DNA from: CAVTJL01 sp963735065
GTDB lineage: Bacteria > Pseudomonadota > Alphaproteobacteria > Geminicoccales > Geminicoccaceae
Assembly: GCA_963735065.1 (NCBI GenBank)
Contig: CAVTJL010000007.1
Location: forward strand, 124,001 to 188,000
Reading direction: 5' to 3'
Length of the DNA: 64,000 nucleotides
Both the position numbers and the translations under genes were made by a program. The notes beneath the pieces were generated by a model that saw nothing but the letters and a program-made list of their open reading frames with translations, ran no database searches and had not been told where the DNA came from. Shown in pieces: positions 17,163 through 26,490 of this stretch (positions are counted from its first letter, which is position 1; each line of letters starts with the position of its first letter).

Positions 17163-18779
17163 TCAATCGCCACAAGGCCTGTCGGCGGCTGGCTCGCCTG
17201 TCGCACTGATCGCGTCACCGCTCGCACCCTCCGGCAGAATCTCGAAGATCTCGATGCGCCCGGTGAAGGTGCGGTGCGTCACGATGCTGCCCAGGCTGTC
17301 GAGGCACCTCATCGCCTGGCCTTTCTGGCCAACCCCCGTGCGCCTGTAGAAGACGACCCAGAGATGCCGGCTTCGCGCGGCAACCGCCGGCAGCTCGCCG
17401 AAGGCGACGGGCCGGAGGCCGCGATCGGCGGGCTCGATCCGGGGCATGTCCTCCGGCCAGGGCCGCGTCATCAGCACGCCGACATCATTGACAGGAATGC
17501 CCAGGTGATTGGCGTAGTAGTCAAAGCCGGTCTGGCTGTACCACGGCACGAGGACGATCGTGTCCCCCTGCGCAAAGCCTTGGGCCACGGCACGGGCCGC
17601 CCGGTCCCAGGCTTCCTTGCGCGGCATCTGGCCGTAGTAGACGGCGAGGTCGACCGTCCGGATCAGGGCGAGCGCAACCAGCGCCGCTGCGATCCACCGG
17701 CGGCTAGGCAGCGCCAGCGTGCCGGCGGCGACGAGAACCAGGCCCGACGTGGTCGACCAGAGCAGAGTACGATCGAGCCAGATAGGCTTGCCGAGAACGC
17801 TCACGAGATAGAGGAGCAGCGGGCCACCCACGGCGAACACCAATAGCGTGGCGAGGGCGGGTGGCGGATAGCGGCCACGACCCAGGATAGCCGGTAGGGC
17901 CAGCAGCGGCACCGGAGCCAGAAGGAGAAGCCGGGCGTGGCCCAATGGCGGGTAGCCCAGCCCATAGAGTTGCAACAAGGTTTGCGCCGCGTCCGGCAGG
18001 GTCGGCGTCGGGATCCAGTCGATGTTGGGGGAGAAGCGCGCCTGGTAGGCCACGATCGGCAGCCAGGGCGACCAGAGCGCCAGCAGGACGAGATTGGCCA
18101 GGACCCAGAGGGCGCCCATGGACAGCGAGCGCCGGCCTGGACCGAGCCACACGACCAGCGCCGTGGCATTGGCGAGCACCGGCAGGAACACCGCGATGTT
18201 GTGGCTGTAGAGCGCCACGGCCGAGCCCAGGACGTAGGCGCCGAGTGCCGGGAACCGGCCTCGCGCCGGATGCTCGTCGGGGGCGGCCAGCCAGCCGCGC
18301 AGGAAGCGGAGCAGACCCCACACAGCCATGGCCGCGCCGAGCGTCAGCAGCGTGTAGGAGCGGGCCTCCTGGCTGTAGGCCACATGTACGGTCGAGGTGG
18401 CGACCAGGGCCGCGGCCAGAAGGCCGGCGCGCCTCGAACCGAGCTCGCACCCCACCAGCCAGGTCACCGGCACGGTGAGCACGCCCGCAACGACGGAAAT
18501 CGAGCGCAGCAGCGCTGGCGAGTCGCCGAGGGCGAGCAGCGGATGCAGCAAGGCATAGAAGAGGGGCGGGTTGGTCTCCCAGACGGCAGAGCTGCCCCAA
18601 AGGTGGGCCTGGCTCTGTTGCGCCCAGCGCCAGGTGAACCCCTCGTCCAGCCAGAGCGGCTCGTAGCCGAGGCGGAAGAGGCGGAGCGCCAAGGCGAGCA
18701 GCGCTACGAGCAGGAGGGCCCACCCGCTGTCGAGGCGGGACAGCCAGCCCTGACCCTCAGCGGTCGCCCGGCGGATCAT
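17163..18779 (-). CDS. Membrane glycosyltransferase, GT39/ArnT-like (PMT_2 superfamily)
   Basis: A 538-residue integral membrane glycosyltransferase with about eleven hydrophobic segments. The first outer loop contains PLWLDEGFTWRWAQQSQ, whose Asp-Glu pair is the catalytic signature of GT-C enzymes, and ETNPPLFYALLHPLLAL follows as in ArnT-type proteins. Such enzymes use polyprenyl-phosphate sugars on the periplasmic face to modify lipids or proteins. ATG 18779 overlaps the stop of the upstream GT2-GtrA gene as ATGA, so the lipid-linked sugar made by that enzyme is probably its donor. The acceptor is unknown. Confidence 0.83.
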   Translation of the reverse strand: MIRRATAEGQGWLSRLDSGWALLLVALLALALRLFRLGYEPLWLDEGFTWRWAQQSQAHLWGSSAVWETNPPLFYALLHPLLALGDSPALLRSISVVAGVLTVPVTWLVGCELGSRRAGLLAAALVATSTVHVAYSQEARSYTLLTLGAAMAVWGLLRFLRGWLAAPDEHPARGRFPALGAYVLGSAVALYSHNIAVFLPVLANATALVVWLGPGRRSLSMGALWVLANLVLLALWSPWLPIVAYQARFSPNIDWIPTPTLPDAAQTLLQLYGLGYPPLGHARLLLLAPVPLLALPAILGRGRYPPPALATLLVFAVGGPLLLYLVSVLGKPIWLDRTLLWSTTSGLVLVAAGTLALPSRRWIAAALVALALIRTVDLAVYYGQMPRKEAWDRAARAVAQGFAQGDTIVLVPWYSQTGFDYYANHLGIPVNDVGVLMTRPWPEDMPRIEPADRGLRPVAFGELPAVAARSRHLWVVFYRRTGVGQKGQAMRCLDSLGSIVTHRTFTGRIEIFEILPEGASGDAISATGEPAADRPCGD

Positions 18780-19894
18780 CCACTCGCGCCTCGCCCCACT
18801 CTCCAGGTGTAGACTGCCGTCACCGCGTAGTTCCAGACGGCGCCGACGAGGATGCCGCCGAGCGCCGAGAGCACCCACGAGGTGTTGGCCCGGAAGAGCT
18901 CGGCGGCGATACCCACATTCGCCAGCGCCCCGAGGCCACAGGCGAAGGAGAAGCTGGCCCAGCCGCGGAGCCAACCCCAGCCGCGTAGCCGGCGGTCACG
19001 GTAGGTGAGCTCGTTGTTGAGGGCGTAATTGAAGGTCATCGCTGCGGCGGTCGCCGCTGCTTGGCTGAAGATGAACGAATCCCCAAATCCCTTGAGCAGC
19101 GTGGTCAGCACGGCGAAGTGGAAGATCACGCCAATACCGCCGACAAAGGTGAACAACACAAAGCGGGCCGGGACCCACCGTCCGATCCACTTGTCGATCA
19201 AGAGAAGCACAAAATCCTGCAGCGCGCGGTTGTCGAGCTTGCTCTCGCCCGCGTTGCGGGTACGGAACTGATAGGGGAGCTCGACGACGCGAAGCGGCCG
19301 GGGCGACGACGCCAGGATGTCCAAAAGGATCTTGAAGCCGATGCCGGACAGGCGATGGGCGCAGGCCTCGAATGCGCTGCGCTCCAGCATGAACAGGCCG
19401 CTCATCGGGTCGGCCACCGGGACCCGCGCTATGCGGGTGCTGAGCCAGGTGGCGTACCGGCTCATCGCCTGTCGTCGACGATCCCAGCCTTCGACGTCGG
19501 GACGGTCGAGGTAGCGGCTGCCGAGAACGAGGTCCGTCTCACCCTGGCGCAGCACCTCCAGCATGCGAGGGAGAAGGGTCTCGTCGTGCTGCAGGTCCGC
19601 ATCGATCACGGCGAGATAGCGCGCGGGCGTCGCCAGCATGCCCTCGATACAGGCCGATGACAGCCCTCTTCGGCCGATCCGACGCAGGCAGCGTACCCGG
19701 CGATCGATGGCAGCGAGCTCGCCAACGGCAGCGGCGGTGCCATCCGGGGAGTCGTCGTCGACGAAGATTACCTCGAAGCTGACAGTGCCGAGCGCGGTTG
19801 CCAAGCGGGCGAACAGCTCCCGCACATTGTCGCGCTCGTTGAAGGTCGGGACGATCACCGCGAGCTCTGGCGCACCCGCGCTCATGCCGTGCAT
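18776..19894 (-). CDS. Polyprenyl-phosphate glycosyltransferase (GT2) fused to GtrA domain
   Basis: A protein of about 372 residues with two domains. Residues 10-230 form a GT2, DPM1-like glycosyltransferase with VIVPTFNERDNV, FVDDDSPDGTAA, and VIDADLQHDE carrying the DxD-type metal site. Residues 245-365 form a GtrA domain of four membrane spans, with ARFVLFTFVGGIGVIFHF at its start. Such proteins make polyprenyl-phosphate sugars and help move them across the membrane. ATG 19894 was chosen; ATG 19885 or ATG 19969 are possible, but none has a strong ribosome site. It is translationally coupled to the GT39-like gene. Confidence 0.83.
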   Translation of the reverse strand: MHGMSAGAPELAVIVPTFNERDNVRELFARLATALGTVSFEVIFVDDDSPDGTAAAVGELAAIDRRVRCLRRIGRRGLSSACIEGMLATPARYLAVIDADLQHDETLLPRMLEVLRQGETDLVLGSRYLDRPDVEGWDRRRQAMSRYATWLSTRIARVPVADPMSGLFMLERSAFEACAHRLSGIGFKILLDILASSPRPLRVVELPYQFRTRNAGESKLDNRALQDFVLLLIDKWIGRWVPARFVLFTFVGGIGVIFHFAVLTTLLKGFGDSFIFSQAAATAAAMTFNYALNNELTYRDRRLRGWGWLRGWASFSFACGLGALANVGIAAELFRANTSWVLSALGGILVGAVWNYAVTAVYTWRVGRGASG

Positions 19895-20073
19895 TCGCTC
19901 GCGGACAGCTTCGCGATCATCCCGAGAAAGCTTATCGGCTATCGGCTCGATGCGCTGTCTCCAGGCCATAAGCGCGCAATGGGATGCCGAAGATCACGGC
20001 GCCCTCGCCCTGTCAACCTGCCGGGCGGGCGTTGCGTCAGAAGCATGGCACCTCGGTGCAACCCACAGGCGCT

Positions 20074-20109
20074 TTGACGTCCTGTCGCCCGGCCTGTAAG
20101 CCGTCTTAC
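20074..20109 (+). promoter_or_regulatory. Candidate promoter with small palindrome over the -10 region
   Basis: TTGACG at 20074-20079 is followed after 17 bases by TAAGCC at 20097-20102. A short inverted repeat, GTAAG (20096-20100) and CTTAC (20105-20109), overlaps the -10 region and could be an operator. It lies 37 bases before the Ldh-family gene. The -10 match is poor, so this is a weak proposal. Confidence 0.3.
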
Positions 20110-20145
20110 GCGGCGATAGGCCGGAATGCTTAAGGGGGGCGAGTA

Positions 20146-21240
20146 ATGATTCGGGTCGGCCTCGAGCCGCTTCGCGGCGTCGTCGGGATGACATTCGAGC
20201 GGGCCGGATGCCCGAGCGACGAGGCCGAGCGCATCGCTCTTTATCTCTCAAAGGCCAATCTGGCCGGGCATGACAGCCACGGCGTGATCCGGGTGCCGCG
20301 TTACGTGGAGTATCTGGACTCCGGGCGCGTCGTCGCCGGCCGCCATGCTCGCGCGGTTCTGGACACGCCGGGCCTGGCGATCCTCGACGGGCAGATGGGC
20401 TTCGGCCAGACGATCGGGCCGGAGGCCTGCCGGATGGGCATCGAGAAGGCCAAGAGCCAGGGCGTGGCGGTGATCGGCCTCAAGAACACGGGCCATCTCG
20501 GACGCATCGGCGACTTCGCCGAGATGAGCGTCGAGGCCGGCATCGTGTCGATCCATTTCGTCAATGCCTTCAACTCACTGCTCGTGGCACCGTTCGGCTC
20601 GCGCAGCCGGCGCTTCTCGACCAACCCGATCGCGATCGGCGTGCCGACCGGCGACGACCGGCCGTTCATCCTCGACTTCGCGACATCGATGGTCGCCGAA
20701 GGCAAGGTGCTGGTGGCCCACCAGGGCGGCAAGCCCGTGCCGGACAACGCGCTCGTCGACGAGGACGGTCATCTGACCGGCGATCCGCTGGCGCTCTACG
20801 GCACGGGCCCCGAAGGCGCCTTCGCCGATCCGAGGCGCGGCAAGGGTGCCCTGCGCGCCTTCGGCGAGCACAAGGGCTCGGGGCTCGCGCTGGCCTGCGA
20901 GCTCTTGGGCGGCGCCCTCACCGGCTCGGGCAGCAACGCAGCACCCGAGGGCATCTTCCACAACGGCATGCTGTCGTTCTACCTGAGCCCCGCCGCCTTC
21001 GATCTCGAGACGGACTTCACCACCGAGGTGCGCGCGTTCGTCGAAGGGATCCGGGCGGCCGAGCCGATCGACCCCGCCGAGGGCGTCCTCGTCCCGGGCG
21101 ACAAGGAGCGCAAGACCGCCGCCGAGCGGCGCGAAGGCGGGATTCCGCTCAGCGAGGCCACCTGGGATGCCATTCTGGGCGCCGCCCGCCGTGTCGGGGT
21201 GACCGACGCCGAGATCGACCAACTCACAAGCCATCCGTGA
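20146..21240 (+). CDS. Ldh family (YlbC/YiaK-type) malate/lactate/sulfolactate dehydrogenase
   Basis: A 364-residue NAD(P)-dependent dehydrogenase of the malate/L-lactate family that lacks a Rossmann fold. Markers are the early AGHDSHGVIRVPRYVEYL, with the catalytic histidine, then NTGHLGRIGDFAEMS, the Thr-Asn-Pro segment FSTNPIAIGVPTG, and late EHKGSGLALACELLGGALTG. Family members act on 2-hydroxy acids, ureidoglycolate or 2,3-diketogulonate, and this cannot be decided here. ATG 20146 follows AAGGGGGG. The RraA-family gene begins 22 bases downstream, which suggests a two-gene operon for a 2-hydroxy or 2-oxo acid. Confidence 0.87.
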   Translation: MIRVGLEPLRGVVGMTFERAGCPSDEAERIALYLSKANLAGHDSHGVIRVPRYVEYLDSGRVVAGRHARAVLDTPGLAILDGQMGFGQTIGPEACRMGIEKAKSQGVAVIGLKNTGHLGRIGDFAEMSVEAGIVSIHFVNAFNSLLVAPFGSRSRRFSTNPIAIGVPTGDDRPFILDFATSMVAEGKVLVAHQGGKPVPDNALVDEDGHLTGDPLALYGTGPEGAFADPRRGKGALRAFGEHKGSGLALACELLGGALTGSGSNAAPEGIFHNGMLSFYLSPAAFDLETDFTTEVRAFVEGIRAAEPIDPAEGVLVPGDKERKTAAERREGGIPLSEATWDAILGAARRVGVTDAEIDQLTSHP

Positions 21241-21262
21241 CTGCAGGGAAAGCACTAGATCG

Positions 21263-21964
21263 ATGACCATCGACGCCAAGCTGCTCGACCATCTCCGCGC
21301 CTTCGACACGCCCACGATCTGCAACGCTCTCGAGATTGCGGCACCGGAACGGCGCGGGCATGGCTATTCGACCCGACCCTATGTCTGCGCCTTCCCCGAC
21401 ATGAAGCCGATCGTGGGCTTCGCGCGGACCTCTGTGGTGCGCGCCCAGTATCCGGCGAGCCGGGCTGCCGCCATGCTGAAGGATGTGAGGCTCGGCTATT
21501 ACGACTATGTGGCGTCGCATGATGGCGAGCCCACCATCACCGTCATCCAGGACCTCGACCCCGAGCCCGGCTGGGGCGCTTTTTGGGGCGAGGTCAACAC
21601 GGCGGTCCACAAGGGGCTGGGCGTGCTGGGCTGCATCACCAACGGCTCCATCCGCGATCTCGACATGATCGCGACCGAGTTCCAGCTCCTCGCCGGGTGC
21701 GTCGGGCCGAGCCACAGCTACGTGCACGTCGAGGCCTTCAACCTCGACATCAACGTGCACGGCATGCAGGTCAGCCACGGCGACCTGATCCACGCCGACC
21801 GTCACGGCTCGGTCGTGATCCCTCGCGCCGCGGCCGAGAAGCTGCCCGAGGCCATCGACCTTTGCACCAGGCGCGAGGCGCCGATCCTCAAGGCCGCCCG
21901 CGAGTCGGGCTTCAACGTCGAGAAGCTCAAGGCTGCGATGGGCGCGGCCGACGATATCCACTGA
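21263..21964 (+). CDS. RraA family protein (aldolase-like)
   Basis: A 233-residue protein of the RraA/HMG aldolase fold. Typical features are FDTPTICNALEI at the N-terminus, GCITNGSIRDLDMI in the middle (Arg and Asp bind the metal and substrate), and HGMQVSHGDLIHADRHGSVVIP, which holds the conserved Gly-Asp-hydrophobic-Asp segment. Members cleave 4-hydroxy-4-methyl-2-oxoglutarate or decarboxylate oxaloacetate, and some were first described as RNase E regulators. Its position just after the Ldh-family dehydrogenase favours a metabolic role. AGGGAAAG precedes ATG 21263. Confidence 0.85.
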   Translation: MTIDAKLLDHLRAFDTPTICNALEIAAPERRGHGYSTRPYVCAFPDMKPIVGFARTSVVRAQYPASRAAAMLKDVRLGYYDYVASHDGEPTITVIQDLDPEPGWGAFWGEVNTAVHKGLGVLGCITNGSIRDLDMIATEFQLLAGCVGPSHSYVHVEAFNLDINVHGMQVSHGDLIHADRHGSVVIPRAAAEKLPEAIDLCTRREAPILKAARESGFNVEKLKAAMGAADDIH

Positions 21965-21976
21965 GCTTGGGACGCT

Positions 21977-22009
21977 CGACGATCCGCCGGCCGGCCCGGC
22001 GGATCGTCG
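21977..22009. terminator. Strong stem-loop between convergent genes
   Basis: A perfect 14-base-pair inverted repeat (21977-21990 with 21996-22009) with a five-base loop sits between the RraA-family gene and the convergent GH15 gene. It can serve both strands. No U-tract follows, which is common in G+C-rich genomes. Confidence 0.65.
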
Positions 22010-22039
22010 CCGGACCGATCGCGTCCGGGCCTGTCTGTC

Positions 22040-23833
22040 CTATTCCGCCCGATGCTCGGCCGGTCCCTTGATGAGCGAGAGATTATGGGCGGTGTTGATG
22101 ATCCCCACGTGCGAGAAAGCCTGCGGGAAGTTGCCCAGCTGGCGGCCGGCCTTGGAATCGTACTCCTCGCTCAGGAGACCGACATCGTTGCGCAGGCCGA
22201 GCAGGCGGTCGAAGAGCTCGCGGGCCTCATGGGTCCGGCCGGCCATCGCTAGACAGTCCGCGAGCCAGAAGGACGTGGCGAGAAACGTGCCCTCATAGCC
22301 GCTCAGGCCGTCTTCCGCCGCATCGGTCTGGTAGCGTAGCACAAGCCCATCCTCGGTCAGCTCCCGCTTGATGGCATCGATCGTGGAGAGCATGCGCGGA
22401 TCGTCGGGTGCGATGAAGCCGACGAGGGGCAGCATGAGGAGCGAGCCGTCCAGCGCCTTGCCACCCAGCTCCTGGACGAAGCTCTTGCGGCGCTCGTTGT
22501 AGCCCTCGCGCAGGACCGTCTCGCGGATGCGCGAGCGCAGGCCGCGCCATCGATCCGCGGGACCCTTGCAGCCGAAGCGCTCGACCGCCTTGATCGCGCG
22601 GTCGACGGCGACCCACGCCATGACCTTCGAGTGGGTGAAATGCCGCGGGCGGCCCCGCACCTCCCAGATGCCGCTGTCCGGCTTCTGCCAGATCTCCTCG
22701 AGATGCTCCATCAGCGCGAGCTGGATGCTCCAGCCCTCGTCCTGCACCTCGAGGCCGTGCTTGCGGGCGGTGTGCAGCCCGTCGAAGAGCTCGCCGAAGA
22801 CATCGAGCTGGAGCTGGTCGTGCGCACCGTTGCCGATGCGCACGGGACGGCTGCCCTCATAGCCCGGCAGCCAGTCGAGGATGAGCTCGCTCTCCACCCG
22901 GGCCCCGTCGACGGCGTACATGATCTCCATCTGGGACGGCTTGCCGGCGGCTGCGCGCAGCAGCCATCCTGTCCAGGCATTCGCCTCCTCCGGATAGCCG
23001 GAGAGGAGCAGCGCATAGAGCGTGAAGGTGGTGTCGCGGATCCAGCAGTAGCGATAGTCCCAGTTGCGCTCGCCACCGATGCGCTCGGGCAGGGACGTGG
23101 TGGCGGCGGCGGCGATGCCGCCCGACGGCTCGTGGGTCAAGGCCTTCAAGGTCAGCAGCGAGCGGATCGCAGCGTCGCGATCCGGCCATTTCTGCTCGAA
23201 CCGCGCGGACCAGCTGCGCCAATAGTCCTCGGTGTCGGCAAGCTCCGCCGGTGGCGAGCTCACATTGGCAATGTTGAGATACGAGCGAAACCAGCAGAGG
23301 GTGAAGGGTACCCGCTCGCCCGCGCGAATGGTGAAGCGCCCTACCGTCTTGAAGTCCCTGCCCTCGAGGTCGATGGGCGTCTCGAGGCGAACAGCGTCGG
23401 CACCGGCGGTGGCGGTGATGCCGCCGTCCCAACGCTGCACCCACGGGACGATCCGGCCATAGTCGAAGCGCAGCACGAGCTCCGTGTGCATCGCGACCTC
23501 GCCCTCGATGCCGACGACCAGGCGGACGAGATCCGCACGCTCATCCTCCTCGACGACGGGCATGAAGTCGATGATCTGGACCCGGCCGGTGGGCGTTTGG
23601 AACTCCGTCTCGAGAACCAGCGTGTCGCCGCGATAGCCACGACGCGACGCGACCACCTCGCCTTCCGGCGCTATCAGCCAACGGCCATTCTCCTCGCTGC
23701 CGAGGAGGGCGGCGAAGCAGGCCCGCCCGTCGAGGCGTGGCAGGCAAAGCCAATCGATCGAGCCGTCGCGGCCGACGAGAGCCACGGTGCGCAGATCGCC
23801 GATGATGGCGTAGTCCTCTATACGAAGAGCCAT
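22040..23833 (-). CDS. Glycoside hydrolase family 15 protein (glucoamylase/trehalase type)
   Basis: A 597-residue enzyme of GH15, which releases glucose from alpha-glucans or splits trehalose. It opens with IEDYAIIGDLRTVALVGRD and GSIDWLCLPRLDGRACFAAL, the standard N-terminal beta-sandwich region. The (alpha/alpha)6 barrel carries RNWDYRYCWIRDTTFTLYAL, the catalytic acid in GIWEVRG, and the second glutamate in LLSEEYD. There is no signal peptide, so it is intracellular and may act on storage glycogen or trehalose. It stands alone, facing a strong terminator. Confidence 0.9.
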   Translation of the reverse strand: MALRIEDYAIIGDLRTVALVGRDGSIDWLCLPRLDGRACFAALLGSEENGRWLIAPEGEVVASRRGYRGDTLVLETEFQTPTGRVQIIDFMPVVEEDERADLVRLVVGIEGEVAMHTELVLRFDYGRIVPWVQRWDGGITATAGADAVRLETPIDLEGRDFKTVGRFTIRAGERVPFTLCWFRSYLNIANVSSPPAELADTEDYWRSWSARFEQKWPDRDAAIRSLLTLKALTHEPSGGIAAAATTSLPERIGGERNWDYRYCWIRDTTFTLYALLLSGYPEEANAWTGWLLRAAAGKPSQMEIMYAVDGARVESELILDWLPGYEGSRPVRIGNGAHDQLQLDVFGELFDGLHTARKHGLEVQDEGWSIQLALMEHLEEIWQKPDSGIWEVRGRPRHFTHSKVMAWVAVDRAIKAVERFGCKGPADRWRGLRSRIRETVLREGYNERRKSFVQELGGKALDGSLLMLPLVGFIAPDDPRMLSTIDAIKRELTEDGLVLRYQTDAAEDGLSGYEGTFLATSFWLADCLAMAGRTHEARELFDRLLGLRNDVGLLSEEYDSKAGRQLGNFPQAFSHVGIINTAHNLSLIKGPAEHRAE

Positions 23834-24248
23834 CAGCGGTCACACCAGAGGCAGCGGAGCAGCACGCTGCTCTCGCAGGCGAGGCGGGGCCACGGCGCAT
23901 GCTGGCTGGGCCTTCGGGTCCTCGTTCGCATCGACAAGCTGCCTCCTTCGATCTCGTGTGCTCGGGGGCCTGCGGCCCGCCAGCTCTCGTTGAGAAGCCG
24001 TGGCGGCCGACCAACCTCATCGCCCGAATCCGACATGGAAGGTCGCAATGAGAATGCCCGGCCTCGCCCTGCCTGCTGCGCGAGGCAAGGAGCACGCTGC
24101 TGCGGAAGCATAGGCTGGCGTTGAGCGCAACCATTGAGCGCGGGCTTGAGTTCCGGCCCCTGCGGCAAGGCCTGGCCGAGCTTGCCATCAAACAGCTCGA
24201 GACCTAGCTCATCGCATGTTGGGCAGCCATTCGTCGGTGGCCTCGGCC
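23834..24248. other. Intergenic region, possibly with gene remnants
   Basis: No intact gene was found in these 415 bases. On the plus strand, 24079-24206 can be read as about 42 residues ending LRQGLAELAIKQLET before a TAG at 24204-24206; this has a protein-like composition and may be the tail of a decayed gene. The core AGCACGCTGCTC or AGCACGCTGCTG occurs twice, near 23860 and 24091. I assign no function. Confidence 0.35.
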
Positions 24249-24449
24249 ATGTCGCGCATTCTTGTCATCGCCGGCCTCGTTCTTGTAGCCGCCGGTCTCC
24301 TCTGGCCCCTGATCGAGAGGCTTGGCCTCGGCCGCCTGCCAGGTGACATCGTCGTCAGGCAGCCGGGCTTTTCGTTCTATCTGCCGCTTACGACCTCGCT
24401 TCTGGTCAGCGTGATCCTCAGCTTGGTGATCTGGCTGCTGCACCGTTGA
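24249..24449 (+). CDS. DUF2905 small membrane protein
   Basis: A 66-residue protein with two membrane spans, ILVIAGLVLVAAGLLWPLI and LVSVILSLVIWLL, joined by LGRLPGDIVVRQPGFSFYLP, the conserved centre of DUF2905. The family is widespread and uncharacterised. ATG 24249 gives the usual family length; upstream codons are open but would add an unusual N-terminus. Its end overlaps the end of the convergent aminotransferase gene by 32 bases. Confidence 0.8.
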   Translation: MSRILVIAGLVLVAAGLLWPLIERLGLGRLPGDIVVRQPGFSFYLPLTTSLLVSVILSLVIWLLHR

Positions 24450-25585
24450 CGCACCCGGCCCGGTGCCCTCCCCGGCCAAGATGGTGGCTCAGGGCGAGCA
24501 GGACGGCACCCGTCTCGGGAGGTGCCCCCACCGTGATGCGCAGCCGATCGGGAAGACCATAATCGTCGACCGGTCGGACATGGATTCCTTCCCTCCCGAG
24601 GGCCCGAAGCGCAGCGGCGGCGGCGACCGGGCTGCCGAAGCCCACGAGCAGAAAATTCCCGGCCGATGGCACCACATCGAGCCCCAGGGCCGAGAGGCCC
24701 TTGGCGAGCCTTGCCCGCTGCTCGGCCGTCGCGGCGACGGCGCGGGCGAGAAAGCTGCTGTCCTCGAGCGCAGCCACCGCACCGACCTGGGCAACGGCGT
24801 TGACGTTGCCGACGCCGCGGACGCCGTTCATGGCGGCGATGATCTCGAGGGGCCCGTAGGCCCAGCCGACCCGGAGAGCCGCCAAGCCATAGGCCTTCGA
24901 GAAGGTGCGGGTGACGACGACGTTGCCGGTGCCGTCGACAAGGTCCAAGCCTGCGCTGTAGGCCGGATCGTCGACGAACTCGGCGTAAGCCGAATCGATC
25001 ACCAGCAAGACGCTTCGCGGGAGACCGTCACGCAGCCGCTCCAGCTCGCGCCGCTCGATCCAGGTGCCGGTGGGATTATTGGGGTTCGCCAGGAACACGA
25101 TGCGGCTGCGGGGGGTGATGGAGGCGAGGATGCGATCGACGTCGACGACGAAGCCGCATTCCGGGACACGCACCGGTGTGGCGCCGACCCGTGCCGCGAT
25201 GATCGGGAACTGCAGGAAGCCGAACTGGGTGTAGAGCACCTCGTCACCGGGCCGGGCGTAGAGCCGGCCCAGCATGTCGAGCAGCTCCTCCGAGCCATTG
25301 CCGCAGATGACGCGCTTCGGGTCCAGCTCGAAGCGGCGGGCAATCGCGCGGCGCAGGTCGGTGCTGCCGGGGTCGGGATAGCGATGAGCCGTCGCCGGGC
25401 GGGCGCGCGCCGCGGCAATCGCAGCGGGGCTGGCGCCGAAGCTCGAACTCGTTGAGGCTGAGGTCGACGGGCGCCCGCTGACCGGCCGCCCCTTCGGACT
25501 CGCGCACGACGGTGAGGCCGAGGGGAGCCATGTAAGGGCGCGGCGCGAGGGGTACATGCAGGTTCAAGGCAAATCTCCCGGCCAT
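24418..25585 (-). pseudogene. Histidinol-phosphate aminotransferase-like protein, frameshifted by one base
   Basis: Joined over two frames this is a class I/II PLP aminotransferase of about 389 residues. The first frame runs from MAGRFALNLHVPL to VDLSLNEF, and the second resumes with SFGASPAAI, matching the LNExPxGASP opening of HisC-type enzymes. Removing one base near 25444 restores the frame. Downstream are YPDPGSTDLRRAIA, FLANPNNPTGTWI, IDSAYAEF and the PLP lysine in TRTFSKAYGLAALRVGWAYG. ATG 25585 is used; ATG 25621 is also in frame. Except for the single shift the gene is well preserved. A role in histidine synthesis or as an aromatic aminotransferase is equally possible, since no his genes are nearby. 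Confidence 0.8.
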
Positions 25586-25708
25586 CGATATCGCGTTATA
25601 GTTGATAACATCGCCGTTCATCGCGCGATAGGAGATTTTGCTCGTCTTGCATGCTCCGGCACGGGCATGTGACTGGTGAGGGATCAAGAGATAGCGGATG
25701 GTCGAGCC

Positions 25709-26425
25709 ATGAAACGCCGACACTTGCTCGCCACCGCGCCGCTGCTCGGACTGGGCGCACGCGCCAGCGCCTCTCAGCGCGCCCCGGTCCTGGTCGAGCT
25801 TTTCACCTCTCAGGGCTGTAGCTCGTGCCCGCCGGCGGATCGCCTTCTGGCCGACCTCGCCGCCAGGCCCGACGTGCTGGCGCTGGCCTTTCATGTCACC
25901 TACTGGGACCGCCTCGGCTGGGCGGACACTTTCGGAAGCCCGCGCTTCACCGAGCGCCAGCAGGCCTATGCGGCGCGGCTGGGCGGCGGGCTCTATACGC
26001 CGGAGGCCGTGATCGGGGGTGAGCTTGCCCTCGTCGGATCGGATCCGAGGATCGCCACCGCGGTGGACCTGCTCGCCGAGCGGCGTATGCCGGCGCTCCT
26101 CGAGGTGACGCCCTCGGGCAGCGTCGAGCTGCCTTCGCTCGGGATCGAGGACGGAGCCGATCTTTGGGCCGCAGCCTATGACGACCACCATGCCGTGGCG
26201 ATCGAGAGCGGCGAGAATGCCGGCCGACAGATCATCTATTCCAACGTGGTGCGCTCGTACCTCGAGCTTGGCCGCTGGAATGGTCGAGGTCGGAGGGTGA
26301 TGCTTCCCGCCGACCGCTGGGCAGGGGAAGGAAGGAACGGCCTCGCACTGGTGGCCCAGAGACCGACCGACGGCCGCGTCCTCGCGATCGGGAGAGCTCG
26401 CCTCGCCTCGACTGCGACCCTCTGA
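25709..26425 (+). CDS. DUF1223 family secreted thioredoxin-like protein
   Basis: A 238-residue protein with an N-terminal signal starting KRRHLLATAPLLGLG and ending around ARASA. The mature part begins with VLVELFTSQGCSSCPPAD, the DUF1223 signature, where the Cys-x-x-Cys sits at the place of the thioredoxin active site. VTYWDRLGWADTFGSP follows, another conserved family stretch. The start at ATG 25709 gives a sound signal peptide; a GTG at 25676 would hide it. The function of the family is not established. It is divergent from the aminotransferase gene. Confidence 0.82.
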   Translation: MKRRHLLATAPLLGLGARASASQRAPVLVELFTSQGCSSCPPADRLLADLAARPDVLALAFHVTYWDRLGWADTFGSPRFTERQQAYAARLGGGLYTPEAVIGGELALVGSDPRIATAVDLLAERRMPALLEVTPSGSVELPSLGIEDGADLWAAAYDDHHAVAIESGENAGRQIIYSNVVRSYLELGRWNGRGRRVMLPADRWAGEGRNGLALVAQRPTDGRVLAIGRARLASTATL

Positions 26426-26490
26426 GCCGCCTTGCCAAAGGTGCCGCCGACGCTAGCGTCGGTGCTGCAACTCACGGCGTCGAGGGCATC

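Noticed and set aside
23833..24206. Possible gene upstream of GH15 on either strand
   Set aside because: No start with ribosome site, no known motif, and only a short plus-strand tail with protein-like composition; kept as a possible remnant.
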